From contig NZ_LMIE01000022.1 in the NCBI RefSeq assembly GCF_001428625.1, forward strand, positions 319,618 to 383,617: a stretch of DNA of 64,000 nt, given 5' to 3'. A program made the translations under genes and the position numbers. The DNA comes from Hydrogenophaga sp. Root209 (GTDB lineage: Bacteria > Pseudomonadota > Gammaproteobacteria > Burkholderiales > Burkholderiaceae_C). Below, in pieces: positions 1-8,550 of the stretch. Under the pieces are notes generated by a model that saw only the letters and a program-made list of their open reading frames with translations, did no database searches and was not told the origin of the DNA. The first letter of the stretch is position 1. Each line of letters starts with the position of its first letter.

Positions 1-357
1 CAGCAAGCCGCGCGGCTCCACCCCCGGCAGCGACATGTCGTGGTTGTGGCTGCGCACCACGGGAAAGTGCGACAGCACCGCGTTGCCGTGGTCCAGGCCC
101 TCGGCCACCGCGTTGCGCCCATAGGCGTGATCGGGCCAGATCTCGTCGGCCAGGAACTCGTATTGCGCGCCCACCGAGGTCGCGCTGCGCCCCTCGGTGC
201 CGCCCTGCACCTCCTGCAGGAACACCAGGTCGCTCTGCACGGCGCGCACGGCTTCGCGCAATTCGTGCAGCACGAAGCGGCTGTTGAAGACGTCGTAGCC
301 TTTGTGGATGTTGACGGTGAGCACGCGCAACGACCTTGAAAGCGGAAGCGCGCTCAT
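1..357 (-). CDS. Endonuclease/exonuclease/phosphatase (EEP) family protein, partial
   Basis: Reading leftward from an ATG at 355-357, the first 119 residues of this protein are in the window and the rest lies beyond base 1. The N-terminus carries the EEP-fold signatures: a beta strand with VLTVNIHKGYD (metal-binding Asn), then DLVFLQEVQGG with the catalytic Glu, and later GNAVLSHFPV. The family includes metal-dependent phosphodiesterases and nucleases; the NIHKG variant is common in bacterial homologues annotated as endonuclease/exonuclease/phosphatase proteins. Substrate unknown. No signal peptide is seen in the visible part. A gap of 180 bases separates it from the TPR gene upstream on the same strand. 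Confidence 0.85.
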   Translation of the reverse strand, partial: MSALPLSRSLRVLTVNIHKGYDVFNSRFVLHELREAVRAVQSDLVFLQEVQGGTEGRSATSVGAQYEFLADEIWPDHAYGRNAVAEGLDHGNAVLSHFPVVRSHNHDMSLPGVEPRGLL

Positions 358-537
358 GCCCTGGAATGGCGCGCACGCGCTGGGAACAGCATAAGCATCC
401 CTCCATCCTGCATCGGGATCGCGCAGTTGTCCGTGTGATGGCGCACAGACCAGGTGCGCCGCGGCGCGAGCACCCACTCCCATCCTGCAGGATGACGCGG
501 CGCTTGTCGACCCGCAACCAGCCTTTTCGGGACCAGC

Positions 538-1923
538 TCAGTGTTGCGGATCGAGCGTGAGCTCGGCCACCGTGCCCACACCGCGCTGACGGCGCGCACC
601 GCCTGCCACGCCCCGGTCGGCGGCGCGCAGCAGGAAGCCGCGGTTGACAGGGCTGTGCGGCCGCAACGCCAGGCGTTCGTTGGCCAGCGCCTCGGCCAGA
701 CCGATGCGGCGCCCGCGCAGCGCGGCCTCGGTCAGGGTCCAGTCGATCACGTCGCGCTGTGCGTGGCTGCCGCCAAAGCTGTTGGCAATGAAGCGTGCGC
801 GGTGGAGGTGTTGCACAGCCGAGTCGTGGTCGCCCTGCCAGAAGGCGGCGAAGCCGGCCACCAGATCGGCCCCCGTGTCGGCCGCCCAGCGCGAGGCTTC
901 CCGATCACGAGGGGCGCCACGCAGCGCCGCTTGCAGACGCTCCACGTCGCACGTGCGGCCCGCGCCCAGCCAGGCCATCGCCGCGTGCCAGTCGTTGAAC
1001 GGGTAGAGCGCGCCATCGGCGTGCGCGTCCCAGGCGGTGGCGAGCTCTTTCCAGCGATCGCCCACGTCCACGCCGCTCATCGTCAGGCGCCAGAGCAGGG
1101 CGGAGGCGTCGACCATGTCCACCGCCACCGCGCTGCGCCCACTGCGGATCGGGCCGTCGTACAGTGCGAGCGCCTGATCGGCCTGGCCGAGTTCCAGGTG
1201 GCACAGCGCGCGGTGCCACCAGTTGTGCACCTGGAAGAAGTTGTCGTCACCCGACCAGTGCGGCTCGCGCGCGATCATCCAGCCGATGCCGTCCTGGTGG
1301 CGCGCCTGCATCTCCATCACGTGGGCCACGGCGTGGTGGGCCCAACAGTCCAGCGGCTGCGCATCGAGCGCGCTGCGCCCCACGTCTTCGGCCTGCGCGT
1401 ACTGACCCGACTCTTCCAGGCCAAAGGCATGCATGCCGAGCAGGATGGAGTGGCCCGGCATCTCGGCGCTCCAGTGCGGCAGGGTGCGCGCGATGCGGTC
1501 GCGCAGGCTGCGCGCGTTGGCGCGGAAGAAGTCGCACAGGTGGCCCACCTGCAGCGCCACGATGTCGAACGGGTGGCTTGTGTGGTGGTGGTCCAGCGCG
1601 ATGGCCGCAGCCGACCACTCGCCCTGCAGGATCAACTCGATGGCGACGCGGTGCGAACGCTCGCGCTCGTTCATGGGCAGATCGGCTGTGGCCTGCAGCA
1701 GCTCGCGCGCGCCGGCAGCGGCAGCGGGCTCCGTGGCGATGGCCATCAGGTGGGCCTTGAGCAGGTAGGCCATGACAAAACCGGGCGCGGCTTCGGTGGC
1801 GCGCTCCAGCGCGGCCATCGGGTCGCCGCGGTACAGGTTGAAGGCGGTGACGGCCTGTTCAAAGTGGGTGGCGGCCTCTGCGGTGGCGCCGGTGAGGGTG
1901 TGACCCTGTGCGTCGGTGATCAT
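538..1923 (-). CDS. TPR repeat protein (TPR38-like) with a kinase-like C-terminal tail
   Basis: A 461-residue soluble, alpha-helical protein without signal peptide. Repeated helix pairs such as AAPGFVMAYLLKAHL and YAQAEDVGRSALDAQPLDCWAHHAVAHVMEM match the tetratricopeptide repeat protein 38 family, whose members are uncharacterised scaffold-like proteins. The body of the family resemblance ends near residue 440 (about SPVNRGFLLRAADRG). The last 12 or so residues, GVGTVAELTLDP, nearly repeat the C-terminus of the histidine kinase that ends at 3086 (GVGTVAEFTLDP), and the DNA around 545-585 resembles 3092-3135. The gene may therefore have acquired its stop codon from a decayed kinase gene. It is divergent from the AraC-type regulator at 2068. 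Confidence 0.8.
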   Translation of the reverse strand: MITDAQGHTLTGATAEAATHFEQAVTAFNLYRGDPMAALERATEAAPGFVMAYLLKAHLMAIATEPAAAAGARELLQATADLPMNERERSHRVAIELILQGEWSAAAIALDHHHTSHPFDIVALQVGHLCDFFRANARSLRDRIARTLPHWSAEMPGHSILLGMHAFGLEESGQYAQAEDVGRSALDAQPLDCWAHHAVAHVMEMQARHQDGIGWMIAREPHWSGDDNFFQVHNWWHRALCHLELGQADQALALYDGPIRSGRSAVAVDMVDASALLWRLTMSGVDVGDRWKELATAWDAHADGALYPFNDWHAAMAWLGAGRTCDVERLQAALRGAPRDREASRWAADTGADLVAGFAAFWQGDHDSAVQHLHRARFIANSFGGSHAQRDVIDWTLTEAALRGRRIGLAEALANERLALRPHSPVNRGFLLRAADRGVAGGARRQRGVGTVAELTLDPQH

Positions 1924-2067
1924 TGAAAAATACTCCTTGGTTGCGTGGCCGGTGCTCGGTAATGGACGGAGGGCATTGCCTCGCTGGCACCGGTGGGATT
2001 AATCTATGCCCCTCTGCCCGCCGGGGCCATGCCCGCGGCGCCGGCTTTTCTTGCCGAAACGCCTGCC

Positions 2068-3066
2068 ATGACCGCCCCTTACCCCATCGATGCATTGACC
2101 GACGTGCTGCACGCGCTGCGCCTGCGCGGCGGCGTCTTCGTCGAGGCCGAGATCGGCGCACCCTGGAGCGTGTTCTCCAAAGTCGGGCCGGAGGACTGCG
2201 TGGAATTCAACCCCGCACCGCGCGAGGTGATCGCCTACCACTACGTGTGCGAGGGCGAAATGACCCTGCGCGTGGAGGGCGAGGCGGGCGCCGTGCGGGT
2301 GCGCGCGGGCGAGCTGGTGATCCTGCCGCGCAACGACCGCCATCTGGTGGGCAGCGACCTGGCCGTGCCACCCATGGCGGTGGAACAACTGGAACACCAG
2401 CCGGGCGACAGCGGACTGCTGCGCCTCACACACAGGGGCCAGGGACCGATCACACGGTTCTTCTGCGGCTACCTGGGGCACGACAACGTCAACGATCCGC
2501 TCATCAACGCCCTGCCCCGGGTGTTGCACCTGAGCCTGCGCGACCCGGCCGCCGCCCAGTGGTTCGAGAGCTCGTTGCGATTCGCCTCACAGCCCATGGG
2601 CGTGGTGCACGGCGTCTCGCCCAACCTGCTCGGTCGGCTGGCCGAGCTGCTGTTCGCCGAAGCCGTGCGCCAGTACCTCGCGCAACAACCCGAGGGCAGC
2701 ACCGGCTGGCTGGCGGGCCTGGGCGACGCCAAGGTGGGCCGCGCCCTGGCCCTGCTGCATGGAGACCGACAGCGCGGCTGGACCACCGAAGAGCTGGCGC
2801 GCGAGGTGGGTTTGTCGCGTTCGGCCTTCGCCGAGCGCTTCAATGCCCTGATGGACGAACCCCCCATGCGCTACCTGGCACGCCAGCGCATGCGGTATGC
2901 CGCACAGCGGCTGCTGGAGAGCAACGAGCCGATCGCGCGCATCGCCGAAGCCACAGGCTACGAGTCGGAGCCGGCCTTTCACCGGGCGTTCAAGCGCGCG
3001 CACCAGATGGCGCCCGCGGCCTGGCGCAAGCAGCACGCGTCAAGGCCGCCTGACCCCAGGCTTTGA
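2068..3066 (+). CDS. AraC-family transcriptional regulator with cupin sensor domain
   Basis: The 332-residue product has an N-terminal cupin-type ligand domain (about residues 10-180, including an EVIAYHYVCEGEMTLRVEGE strand pair and the ELVILPRNDRH turn) and a C-terminal AraC DNA-binding domain with two helix-turn-helix units (about 225-325: TTEELAREVGLSRSAFAERF and IARIAEATGYESEPAFHRAFKR). The organisation is that of the cupin_6/AraC family. The reading frame is open back to 1993, but the ATG at 2068 (MTAPYPID) fits family N-termini better; no strong ribosome site distinguishes the two. It is transcribed away from the TPR gene across about 145 bases, so that gene is a possible target. It converges with the sensor kinase, leaving 19 bases between the stops. 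Confidence 0.88.
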   Translation: MTAPYPIDALTDVLHALRLRGGVFVEAEIGAPWSVFSKVGPEDCVEFNPAPREVIAYHYVCEGEMTLRVEGEAGAVRVRAGELVILPRNDRHLVGSDLAVPPMAVEQLEHQPGDSGLLRLTHRGQGPITRFFCGYLGHDNVNDPLINALPRVLHLSLRDPAAAQWFESSLRFASQPMGVVHGVSPNLLGRLAELLFAEAVRQYLAQQPEGSTGWLAGLGDAKVGRALALLHGDRQRGWTTEELAREVGLSRSAFAERFNALMDEPPMRYLARQRMRYAAQRLLESNEPIARIAEATGYESEPAFHRAFKRAHQMAPAAWRKQHASRPPDPRL

Positions 3067-3085
3067 GCGCAGGGGGCCCGGCCGA

Positions 3086-5194
3086 TCAGACCACCGGGTC
3101 GAGCGTGAACTCGGCGACCGTGCCCACGCCGGGCTGGCTGCGCACGCGCACCTCACCACCGTGGTGGCGCACGATGCGCTGCACCATGCTCAGGCCGATG
3201 CCGCTGCCTTCGAACTGCGATGTCGAGTGCATGCGCCGAAACGGCTGGAACAGGTGGCGGGCGTGCGCCATGTCGAAACCGGCACCGTTGTCGGTCACGC
3301 GGTACCAGGTGCGACCATCTTCCTGAAAGCTGTCGACCCGAATGCGCGCCACCGGCACGCGTGCGGTGTACTTCCAGGCGTTGTGCAGCAGGTTCTGCCA
3401 GACCTGCGCCACCAGATCCGAGCTGCCCTGTGCGTGCGGCAGCGAATCGAACCGGATCTCGATGGCCCGATCGGTCTCGCCACCGCGCACCAGAGCCCAG
3501 GTGTCCCCGGCCAGGGTGCGCATGTCGATGTCCTGACGCCGCAAGACCTCCTCGTCAATTTGCGCCAGCTTGCACAGCGCATCGATCATCGAGTTCATGC
3601 GCCGCGTGGCCTTGTCCACCTGCTCGCTGTATTCCAGCGCCTCGTCGGTGTGCCCTTGCTCCATGCGTTCGCGCATCAGACCCATGAAGCCCTGGATGGC
3701 CAGCAACGGCGCCCGCAGGTCGTGCGCCACGGCCCGGGTGAACTCGCGCACGCGATCCTCGCCGGGGTCCAACGGCGGCAGCGTGTCTGGCGCGTCGAGG
3801 CTGGCCTGCTCGCTCATCGCCTGCAAGGCTTGGTAACCCTGGCGAAACACCGCGTCCTGTGCCATGCGCTCGGTCACGTCGCGCACGATGCACAACACGA
3901 TGGTGAGCGCGCCAACGCGCATCTTGTCGGCGCTGATCAGGCAGGCGCGCTGCTGGCCATCGCGGCGGGTCACGGTCACGGGCAGCGCGTCCAGCAGGCC
4001 GCCCAGATCGATCGCGCGCGCCATGCTTTTCAGGTTGTCCATGCCGATGTGGTGTGCCAGGGCACGCAACGGCTGCCCCACCACCTCGCCTTCGGGCAAA
4101 CCCAGCAGGGTCGCCACCGCCGGGTTGGCATCCTGCACAACGCCGCTGTCATGGTCGACCACCAGCATCGGCTCGGGATTGCGCTGGAAGGTGCGATCCA
4201 GCAGTTCTTCGGATCGTCGCAACGAACGCTCGGCCTCGCTGCGCCGTGCACGCTCGGTGGCCACCGAGCGCCCACGCTGGCGCAACAGGTACGCAGCCAG
4301 CAACAGCAGCAGCGTCCCACCCACGGCGACCAGCCAGGTCCAGCGGCGCTGCTGCGCCATGTCCCGCTCCATCGCCTGTCTCTCGGCGTTCGCGGGCTTG
4401 TCGTTGAGCCAGCGCTCGCGCAGCGCGGGCAAGCTGCCGTTGGCCTCCAGCCGATCCATCACCTCTTGCAGGCGCTGGCGCAACTCGTCGTTGCCCCGCA
4501 CCACCGCCAACGAATACGTTTGCAAGCTCAGGTTGCTCAAACCAGCGACCAGGCCCGGCACCTCACCCGAGGCCATCACCGGATCGGCGTAGGCGCGGGG
4601 CAGCAAAGCCATGTCGGCGAACCCGAGCTTCACCGCCCGCAAGGCCGACTGCGCGTCGGTCGCGCGCACGTAAGTGGCGTCGATACCGGAGAGCCACTTG
4701 CTCAGGCTCTCGCGCATGGGTTCGTGGTCCAGCACGGCAATGCGCAACCCCTGCAGATCCTGCAGGGCACGCGGCGCTGGCAACCCCACCGGCAGGTACA
4801 CCGCAAAGGCCGGCGCCGCGTGGCCTTTGAGAAAGTGCGCGTAGGCGCGTCGCTCGGTGGTCTCCACCATCGCGATCACGTCCACCCGCCCCGCCTTGAA
4901 CGCCTCCACCGTGGCCGGCCAGGCTTGCAGACTGGTGGACACCTCCACACCCAGTTCGCGGCCGACGGCCTGCATCAGGTCGATCTGAAAGCCTTCGGCT
5001 TGACCCTGGGCATTGAGGGACTCGAAAGGCGGGAACGCGGCGTCACCGCCATAGCGCAAAGTGGTCTGCGCCTGCACCACAGGACAGACGGCCGCCCATG
5101 CCAGGACCACGGCACACAGCCAACGCCCGGCGAGGCCCCCAAGCCATGCGTCATCTCCCGTCTGATTTCGTTTCGCGTGTGTGGATCGCGGCAT
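3086..5194 (-). CDS. Sensor histidine kinase with periplasmic solute-binding (SBP_bac_3) and PAS domains
   Basis: A 702-residue membrane sensor. A signal peptide (about residues 20-43, ending PVVQA) is followed by a periplasmic SBP_bac_3-like domain (about 47-275, starting LRYGGDAAFPPFES) of the type that binds polar amino acids. One transmembrane helix lies near 290-310 and a cytoplasmic PAS domain near 340-455. The kinase core has the H box AVAHDLRAPLLAIQGF, the N box QNLLHNAWKYT, and the G boxes DNGAGFD and GSGIGLSMV. No response regulator lies next to it, so it is an orphan kinase here. The ATG at 5194 is chosen because the 34 codons upstream look non-coding. It lies 148 bases downstream of the flavin oxidoreductase on the same strand. 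Confidence 0.88.
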   Translation of the reverse strand: MPRSTHAKRNQTGDDAWLGGLAGRWLCAVVLAWAAVCPVVQAQTTLRYGGDAAFPPFESLNAQGQAEGFQIDLMQAVGRELGVEVSTSLQAWPATVEAFKAGRVDVIAMVETTERRAYAHFLKGHAAPAFAVYLPVGLPAPRALQDLQGLRIAVLDHEPMRESLSKWLSGIDATYVRATDAQSALRAVKLGFADMALLPRAYADPVMASGEVPGLVAGLSNLSLQTYSLAVVRGNDELRQRLQEVMDRLEANGSLPALRERWLNDKPANAERQAMERDMAQQRRWTWLVAVGGTLLLLLAAYLLRQRGRSVATERARRSEAERSLRRSEELLDRTFQRNPEPMLVVDHDSGVVQDANPAVATLLGLPEGEVVGQPLRALAHHIGMDNLKSMARAIDLGGLLDALPVTVTRRDGQQRACLISADKMRVGALTIVLCIVRDVTERMAQDAVFRQGYQALQAMSEQASLDAPDTLPPLDPGEDRVREFTRAVAHDLRAPLLAIQGFMGLMRERMEQGHTDEALEYSEQVDKATRRMNSMIDALCKLAQIDEEVLRRQDIDMRTLAGDTWALVRGGETDRAIEIRFDSLPHAQGSSDLVAQVWQNLLHNAWKYTARVPVARIRVDSFQEDGRTWYRVTDNGAGFDMAHARHLFQPFRRMHSTSQFEGSGIGLSMVQRIVRHHGGEVRVRSQPGVGTVAEFTLDPVV

Positions 5195-5342
5195 GCTGGA
5201 TGGCACAAGGTGGGTGCCCCGTCCCCCACGGACGGCACCTTTGCCGACAGTGCCACAAATCCGCGCCTGGCAGGTGTCAGGAGCGCAGCAATTCACCCGA
5301 TTTGTCGGATACCCCCCACACCAGTGCAGCGCGTGCGGGGAA

Positions 5343-6593
5343 TCAGCCCTTCAGCGCAAAGCCCGCGATCTGCTTGTAGTTGTCCGAGATGGCGCGCAGC
5401 TCGTCCTGGCTGATCAGATCGTCGATGTTGTCGAAGGGCCGTCCGCCGCTCAATTCGTCGGCTTTCATGATGATGAAGTCCGGTGGCAGGGTGCGGTTGG
5501 TTTCCACCACGCGGGCGGTGGCCAGCAGGCGGGCGTCCTGGTAGCGCTGCAGGGCGGCGCGCAGATCGCCCCCCGCGGCCTGTTCGTTGGCGATTTCGTC
5601 GGCCAGCGTGCGGGCATCGATCAGCGCCTGCGCCGATCCGTTGGAGCCGCGCGGGTACATGGGGTGGGCGGCGTCGCCCATCAGGGTGACGCGCTCGAAG
5701 CTCCAGCGCGCCAGCGCGTCCTTGTCGACCATGGGGTACTCGAACACGTGTTCGGCTGCGGTGATGAGCGCGGGCACGTCGAGCCAGTCGAACGTCCAGT
5801 CGGCGAAGGTGGGCAGGAAGTCCTCGGCCCGGCCCGGGCGGTTCCAGTCGTTCATGCGGGCTTCGCTGTCGCGAATCTCGGCCACCCAGTTGATGAGCTG
5901 ATTGCCCCGCCCGTCCACGTTGTCGACGATGGGGTAGATCACCATCTTGCCGGTGTCGATGGAGCCGACGCGGATGTAGCTCTTTCCGCCCAGGATGGGC
6001 TTGTGCACCGTGGTGCCGCGCCAGGTGTTGATGCCGGCGTAGCAGATCTGGTCGTCCGGGTAGAAGTGCTTGCGGATGGCCGAGTTCACACCGTCGCAGG
6101 CCACCACCCACTGCGCGCGCACCGGCGCCACCGGGCCCTGGGCGTTGTCGGAAAACGAGAGCGTGACGCCCTCACTGTCCTGCGCCAGGCTGGTGCAGCG
6201 GTAACCCGTGTGCAAATGCTCCGCGCCCAGGCGTTTGAGCGCCGCGTCAAACAAGATGCGGTGCAGCTTGCCGCGGTGGATGCCGAGCTCGGGCAGTTCG
6301 TAGCCCGCATGCCGCCCGCGCGCCTCGCCGTATACGCGCTGGCCGAACCGGTTGAAGAACACGCTCTCGCGGTTTTCGATGCCCGCAGCTTCCAGCGGCG
6401 ACAGCAAGCCCAGCGCGGTGAGCTCCTCCATGGCGTGCGGCAGCAGCGTGATGCCCACGCCCAGCTCCTTGACCTCGGCCACACCCTCGTACACATCGCA
6501 GGCAATGCCGCGCTGGTGCAGCGCCAGGGCAAACGCCAGCCCGGCGATGCCGCCGCCCACCACCGCGATCGCGGTCTGCTCTGCCATCGTCAT
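5343..6593 (-). CDS. Flavin-dependent oxidoreductase (PhzS/salicylate hydroxylase type)
   Basis: A 416-residue class A flavoprotein monooxygenase. The N-terminal FAD-binding Rossmann motif is VVGGGIAGLAFALAL (about residues 10-25). The DG motif region is VACDGVNSAIRK, and the second FAD motif is VTLMGDAAHPMYPRGSNG (about 290-308). The family inserts one oxygen atom into aromatic or heteroaromatic substrates using NAD(P)H and O2; this subgroup resembles 5-methylphenazine-1-carboxylate 1-monooxygenase, but the substrate cannot be read from sequence. The start codon overlaps the stop of the upstream Bug-type binding protein (ATGA), so the two are translationally coupled, suggesting import or sensing of a carboxylate and its hydroxylation. 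Confidence 0.88.
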   Translation of the reverse strand: MTMAEQTAIAVVGGGIAGLAFALALHQRGIACDVYEGVAEVKELGVGITLLPHAMEELTALGLLSPLEAAGIENRESVFFNRFGQRVYGEARGRHAGYELPELGIHRGKLHRILFDAALKRLGAEHLHTGYRCTSLAQDSEGVTLSFSDNAQGPVAPVRAQWVVACDGVNSAIRKHFYPDDQICYAGINTWRGTTVHKPILGGKSYIRVGSIDTGKMVIYPIVDNVDGRGNQLINWVAEIRDSEARMNDWNRPGRAEDFLPTFADWTFDWLDVPALITAAEHVFEYPMVDKDALARWSFERVTLMGDAAHPMYPRGSNGSAQALIDARTLADEIANEQAAGGDLRAALQRYQDARLLATARVVETNRTLPPDFIIMKADELSGGRPFDNIDDLISQDELRAISDNYKQIAGFALKG

Positions 6594-7597
6594 TCAGCCT
6601 TGATGTTCTGGGCCTTGATGAGAGCCGCCCAACGCTCCGCGTCTTTCTGGACCAGCTCGCCAAACGCCTCGGGCGTGCTGGTGCTCGGGTCCATGCCCTG
6701 GGATGAAAACGCCTTCTTCACCTCCTCGCTGGCCAGAATGCCGTTGATCTCGCGGTTGAGCGTGGCCACCATGGCCGGGGCCATGCCTTTGGGCGCAAAC
6801 ACGCCGTACCACATGTCCACATTCACGTCGGCGGTGCGCGACTCGGTGAGCGTGGGCACGTCGGGCAGCAAGGCGTGACGCTTGTCGCTGCCGATGGCCA
6901 GAGCCACCAGGCGACCACTGCGGATCTGCGGCAGCGCCACATGGATCGGCAGGAACATCGCGTCCACCTGGCCACCCAGCAGGTCGGTGAGCGCCGGGCC
7001 GGTGCCGCGGTAGGGGATGTGGGTGATGAAGCTCTTGCTGGTGTTCTTGAACAGCTCCATCGACAAGTGGTGCGGCGTGCCCACGCCGGGCGAGGCGTAG
7101 TTGAGCTTGCCGGGCGCCCGGCGGGCGGCTTCCACCAGGTCACTGGCGGTCTTGAAACCGGTCTTGGGGTGGGTCACCAGCATCAACTGGCCCCAGCTGG
7201 TCAGACTCACCGGCGTGAGGTCGCGCAGCGGGTCGAACGGCGCTGCGGGGTAGAGGCTGCGGTTCATCACCAGAGTGTTCACGCTGACCAACAAGGTGTT
7301 GCCATCGGGCGCGGCGCGCACCACGGCCTCGGTGCCGATGTTGCCGGAGGCCCCGGCCCGGTTGTCCACCACCACCGGACGCTTCAGGCGCTCGGACAAC
7401 CGGGGTCCGATGGTGCGGGCGATGAGATCGATGCCAGTGCCGGGGGTGAACGGGACGATCAGGCGCAGCGGCGCATCGGTCGTCTGGGCGTGGGCCAGAC
7501 CCGTGCTGGCGAGCACCGCCAACGCCAGCAGGCCGCGGCGGGCGCAAGATGCCAGGGGCTGCCATGAAACAGCAGCAAGGGTTTTCGAGCCTGTCAT
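6590..7597 (-). CDS. Tripartite tricarboxylate transporter (Bug/TctC family) substrate-binding protein
   Basis: A 335-residue periplasmic binding protein with a long signal peptide ending in STGLAHAQ (about residue 39). Mature-domain hallmarks of the Bug family are visible: LRLIVPFTPGTGIDLIART, VVDNRAGASGNIGTEAV, APDGNTLL and the C-terminal TLNREINGIL region. Bug proteins bind carboxylated or aromatic ligands; many are orphans without TctAB membrane partners, as here. A GGAGA ribosome site lies 8-12 bases before the ATG. It is first in an operon with the flavin oxidoreductase and divergent from a MarR regulator, with a 14-base palindrome between them. Confidence 0.9.
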   Translation of the reverse strand: MTGSKTLAAVSWQPLASCARRGLLALAVLASTGLAHAQTTDAPLRLIVPFTPGTGIDLIARTIGPRLSERLKRPVVVDNRAGASGNIGTEAVVRAAPDGNTLLVSVNTLVMNRSLYPAAPFDPLRDLTPVSLTSWGQLMLVTHPKTGFKTASDLVEAARRAPGKLNYASPGVGTPHHLSMELFKNTSKSFITHIPYRGTGPALTDLLGGQVDAMFLPIHVALPQIRSGRLVALAIGSDKRHALLPDVPTLTESRTADVNVDMWYGVFAPKGMAPAMVATLNREINGILASEEVKKAFSSQGMDPSTSTPEAFGELVQKDAERWAALIKAQNIKAE

Positions 7598-7612
7598 TTG
7601 ATGTCTCCTATC

Positions 7613-7626
7613 GTTAGCATGCGAAC
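7613..7626. promoter_or_regulatory. Candidate MarR operator (imperfect palindrome)
   Basis: GTTAGCATGCGAAC is an inverted repeat with 12 of 14 positions symmetrical around GCATGC. It lies 15 bases upstream of the Bug gene start and 57 bases upstream of the MarR gene, the usual place for a MarR operator controlling a divergent catabolic operon. The assignment is by position and symmetry only. Confidence 0.4.
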
Positions 7627-7683
7627 CATTATGAAAGTCAACGCCGGTTGACCGCCATTCGTAGAATCCCGAGTTTTCACTTC

Positions 7684-8253
7684 ATGACCCTGAAAGACCT
7701 GTACCAGCGCCCGGGCTTCCTGCTGCGCCGCACCCACCAGATTTCGGCGGCGGTGTTCGAAACCGCCTGTGCCAGCGTGGGCCTCACCCCGGCCCAGTAC
7801 GGCGTGCTCACCGTGCTGGCCAACGAACCGGGCCTGGACCAGACCCGGTTGGCGCGTGCGCTGGCGTTCGACAAGGTCACCGTGATGCGGGTGTGCAAGG
7901 GGCTGGAGGAGCGCGGCATGATCGAGCGGCGCATGTCCGAACACAGCAAGCGCCAGATGGCGGTGGTGCTCACGCCGGCCGGCAAGAAGCTGCTGCAGCG
8001 GGCGCGCGACCCGGCCGAGCAGGCCTACCAGCGTCTGCTCTCGCCCTTGACGCTCACGCAGCGACAGCAACTGATCGAGATTCTGGAAACCCTCACCCGA
8101 GGCCTGGCCGCCGATGCGCGCGCACCCTTCGTGCCCCTGCTGCCGCCGGATCTGGTCGAGACCCCGGGCGAAACAGCGAGCGAGCCCCAGGTCCGGGCTG
8201 CGCGCAAGCCCCGCACCAACACGGGGCGCAGTGCGCCGGCCAAGCGCGGCTGA
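7684..8253 (+). CDS. MarR-family transcriptional regulator
   Basis: A 189-residue winged-helix regulator. The DNA-binding region runs from about residue 35 (LTPAQYGVLTVLANEPGLDQ) through the recognition helix TRLARALAFDKVTVMRVCKGLEERGM and the wing ERRMSEHSKRQMAVVLTPAG. The C-terminus is a basic, disordered extension of about 45 residues ending RSAPAKRG. MarR proteins usually repress a divergent operon until an aromatic ligand binds; here the divergent operon encodes a Bug protein and a flavin monooxygenase. The frame is open to 7648, but the ATG at 7684 (MTLKDLYQRPGF) matches family N-termini. Confidence 0.88.
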   Translation: MTLKDLYQRPGFLLRRTHQISAAVFETACASVGLTPAQYGVLTVLANEPGLDQTRLARALAFDKVTVMRVCKGLEERGMIERRMSEHSKRQMAVVLTPAGKKLLQRARDPAEQAYQRLLSPLTLTQRQQLIEILETLTRGLAADARAPFVPLLPPDLVETPGETASEPQVRAARKPRTNTGRSAPAKRG

Positions 8254-8331
8254 GACGCCCGCTGCCATCTGCTTTTGGTGCAAAACCGGCGCCCGCGCGG
8301 CGCAAAAACGCGCTTGCCTTCGGCAAACGGC

Positions 8332-8347
8332 TGGCACGCTTTCTGCT
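8332..8347 (+). promoter_or_regulatory. Sigma-54 (RpoN) -24/-12 promoter
   Basis: TGGCACGCTTTCTGCT matches the sigma-54 consensus TGGCACGNNNNTTGCW at all defined positions but one (C for the first T of TTGC), and it keeps the invariant GG and GC at the right spacing. A transcript would start near 8358, just upstream of the riboswitch. A TTTTGGTGCA element at 8273-8282 resembles half of an NtrC site. RpoN promoters need an activator, most often NtrC for nitrogen genes, which would make the downstream cluster responsive to nitrogen limitation. Confidence 0.7.
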
Positions 8348-8389
8348 GATACCACGCTTGCAAGAAGAGCCATCTGGGGTCCGCCCCCG

Positions 8390-8500
8390 AGACAGCTCGG
8401 CACTCAGGTGCACTAGGGTTCCGACCGCTTCCGCGGTGTCTGGTCCGAGAGTGTGCCGGCCTCATCGCAGGCTCCACGGAGGGACAAAAGCCCGGGAGAA
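8390..8500 (+). promoter_or_regulatory. Guanidine-I (ykkC) riboswitch
   Basis: The leader contains, in order and at the right spacing, the near-invariant blocks of the ykkC aptamer: CTAGGGTTCCG at 8413-8423, CTGGTCCGAGAG at 8440-8451, and ACGGAGGGACAAAAGCCC at 8476-8493 followed by GGGAGA. A variable hairpin sits between the first two blocks. Subtype 1 of this motif binds guanidinium and turns on guanidine export or use; the related subtypes sensing ppGpp, PRPP or nucleotides differ in the binding core, and this copy looks like subtype 1. Downstream, 8494-8505 can pair with 8509-8521 (12 pairs, one bulge), consuming the conserved GGGAGA, so that hairpin is a candidate expression platform. The ribosome site (GGAG, 8542-8545) lies outside it. 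Confidence 0.88.
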
Positions 8501-8550
8501 CGATCACAGATCGGTTCTTCCTGCGCGTCCTTTCAACCCATGGAGCCTCA

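Noticed and set aside
541-1926. 461-codon plus-strand open frame over the TPR gene
   Set aside because: It mirrors the minus-strand gene exactly in extent and has a His/Arg/Gly-rich composition typical of a GC-rich antisense frame; no domain is visible.
2897-5413. 838-codon plus-strand open frame over the sensor kinase
   Set aside because: Antisense to a gene with clear kinase motifs; its translation is low-complexity and matches no family.
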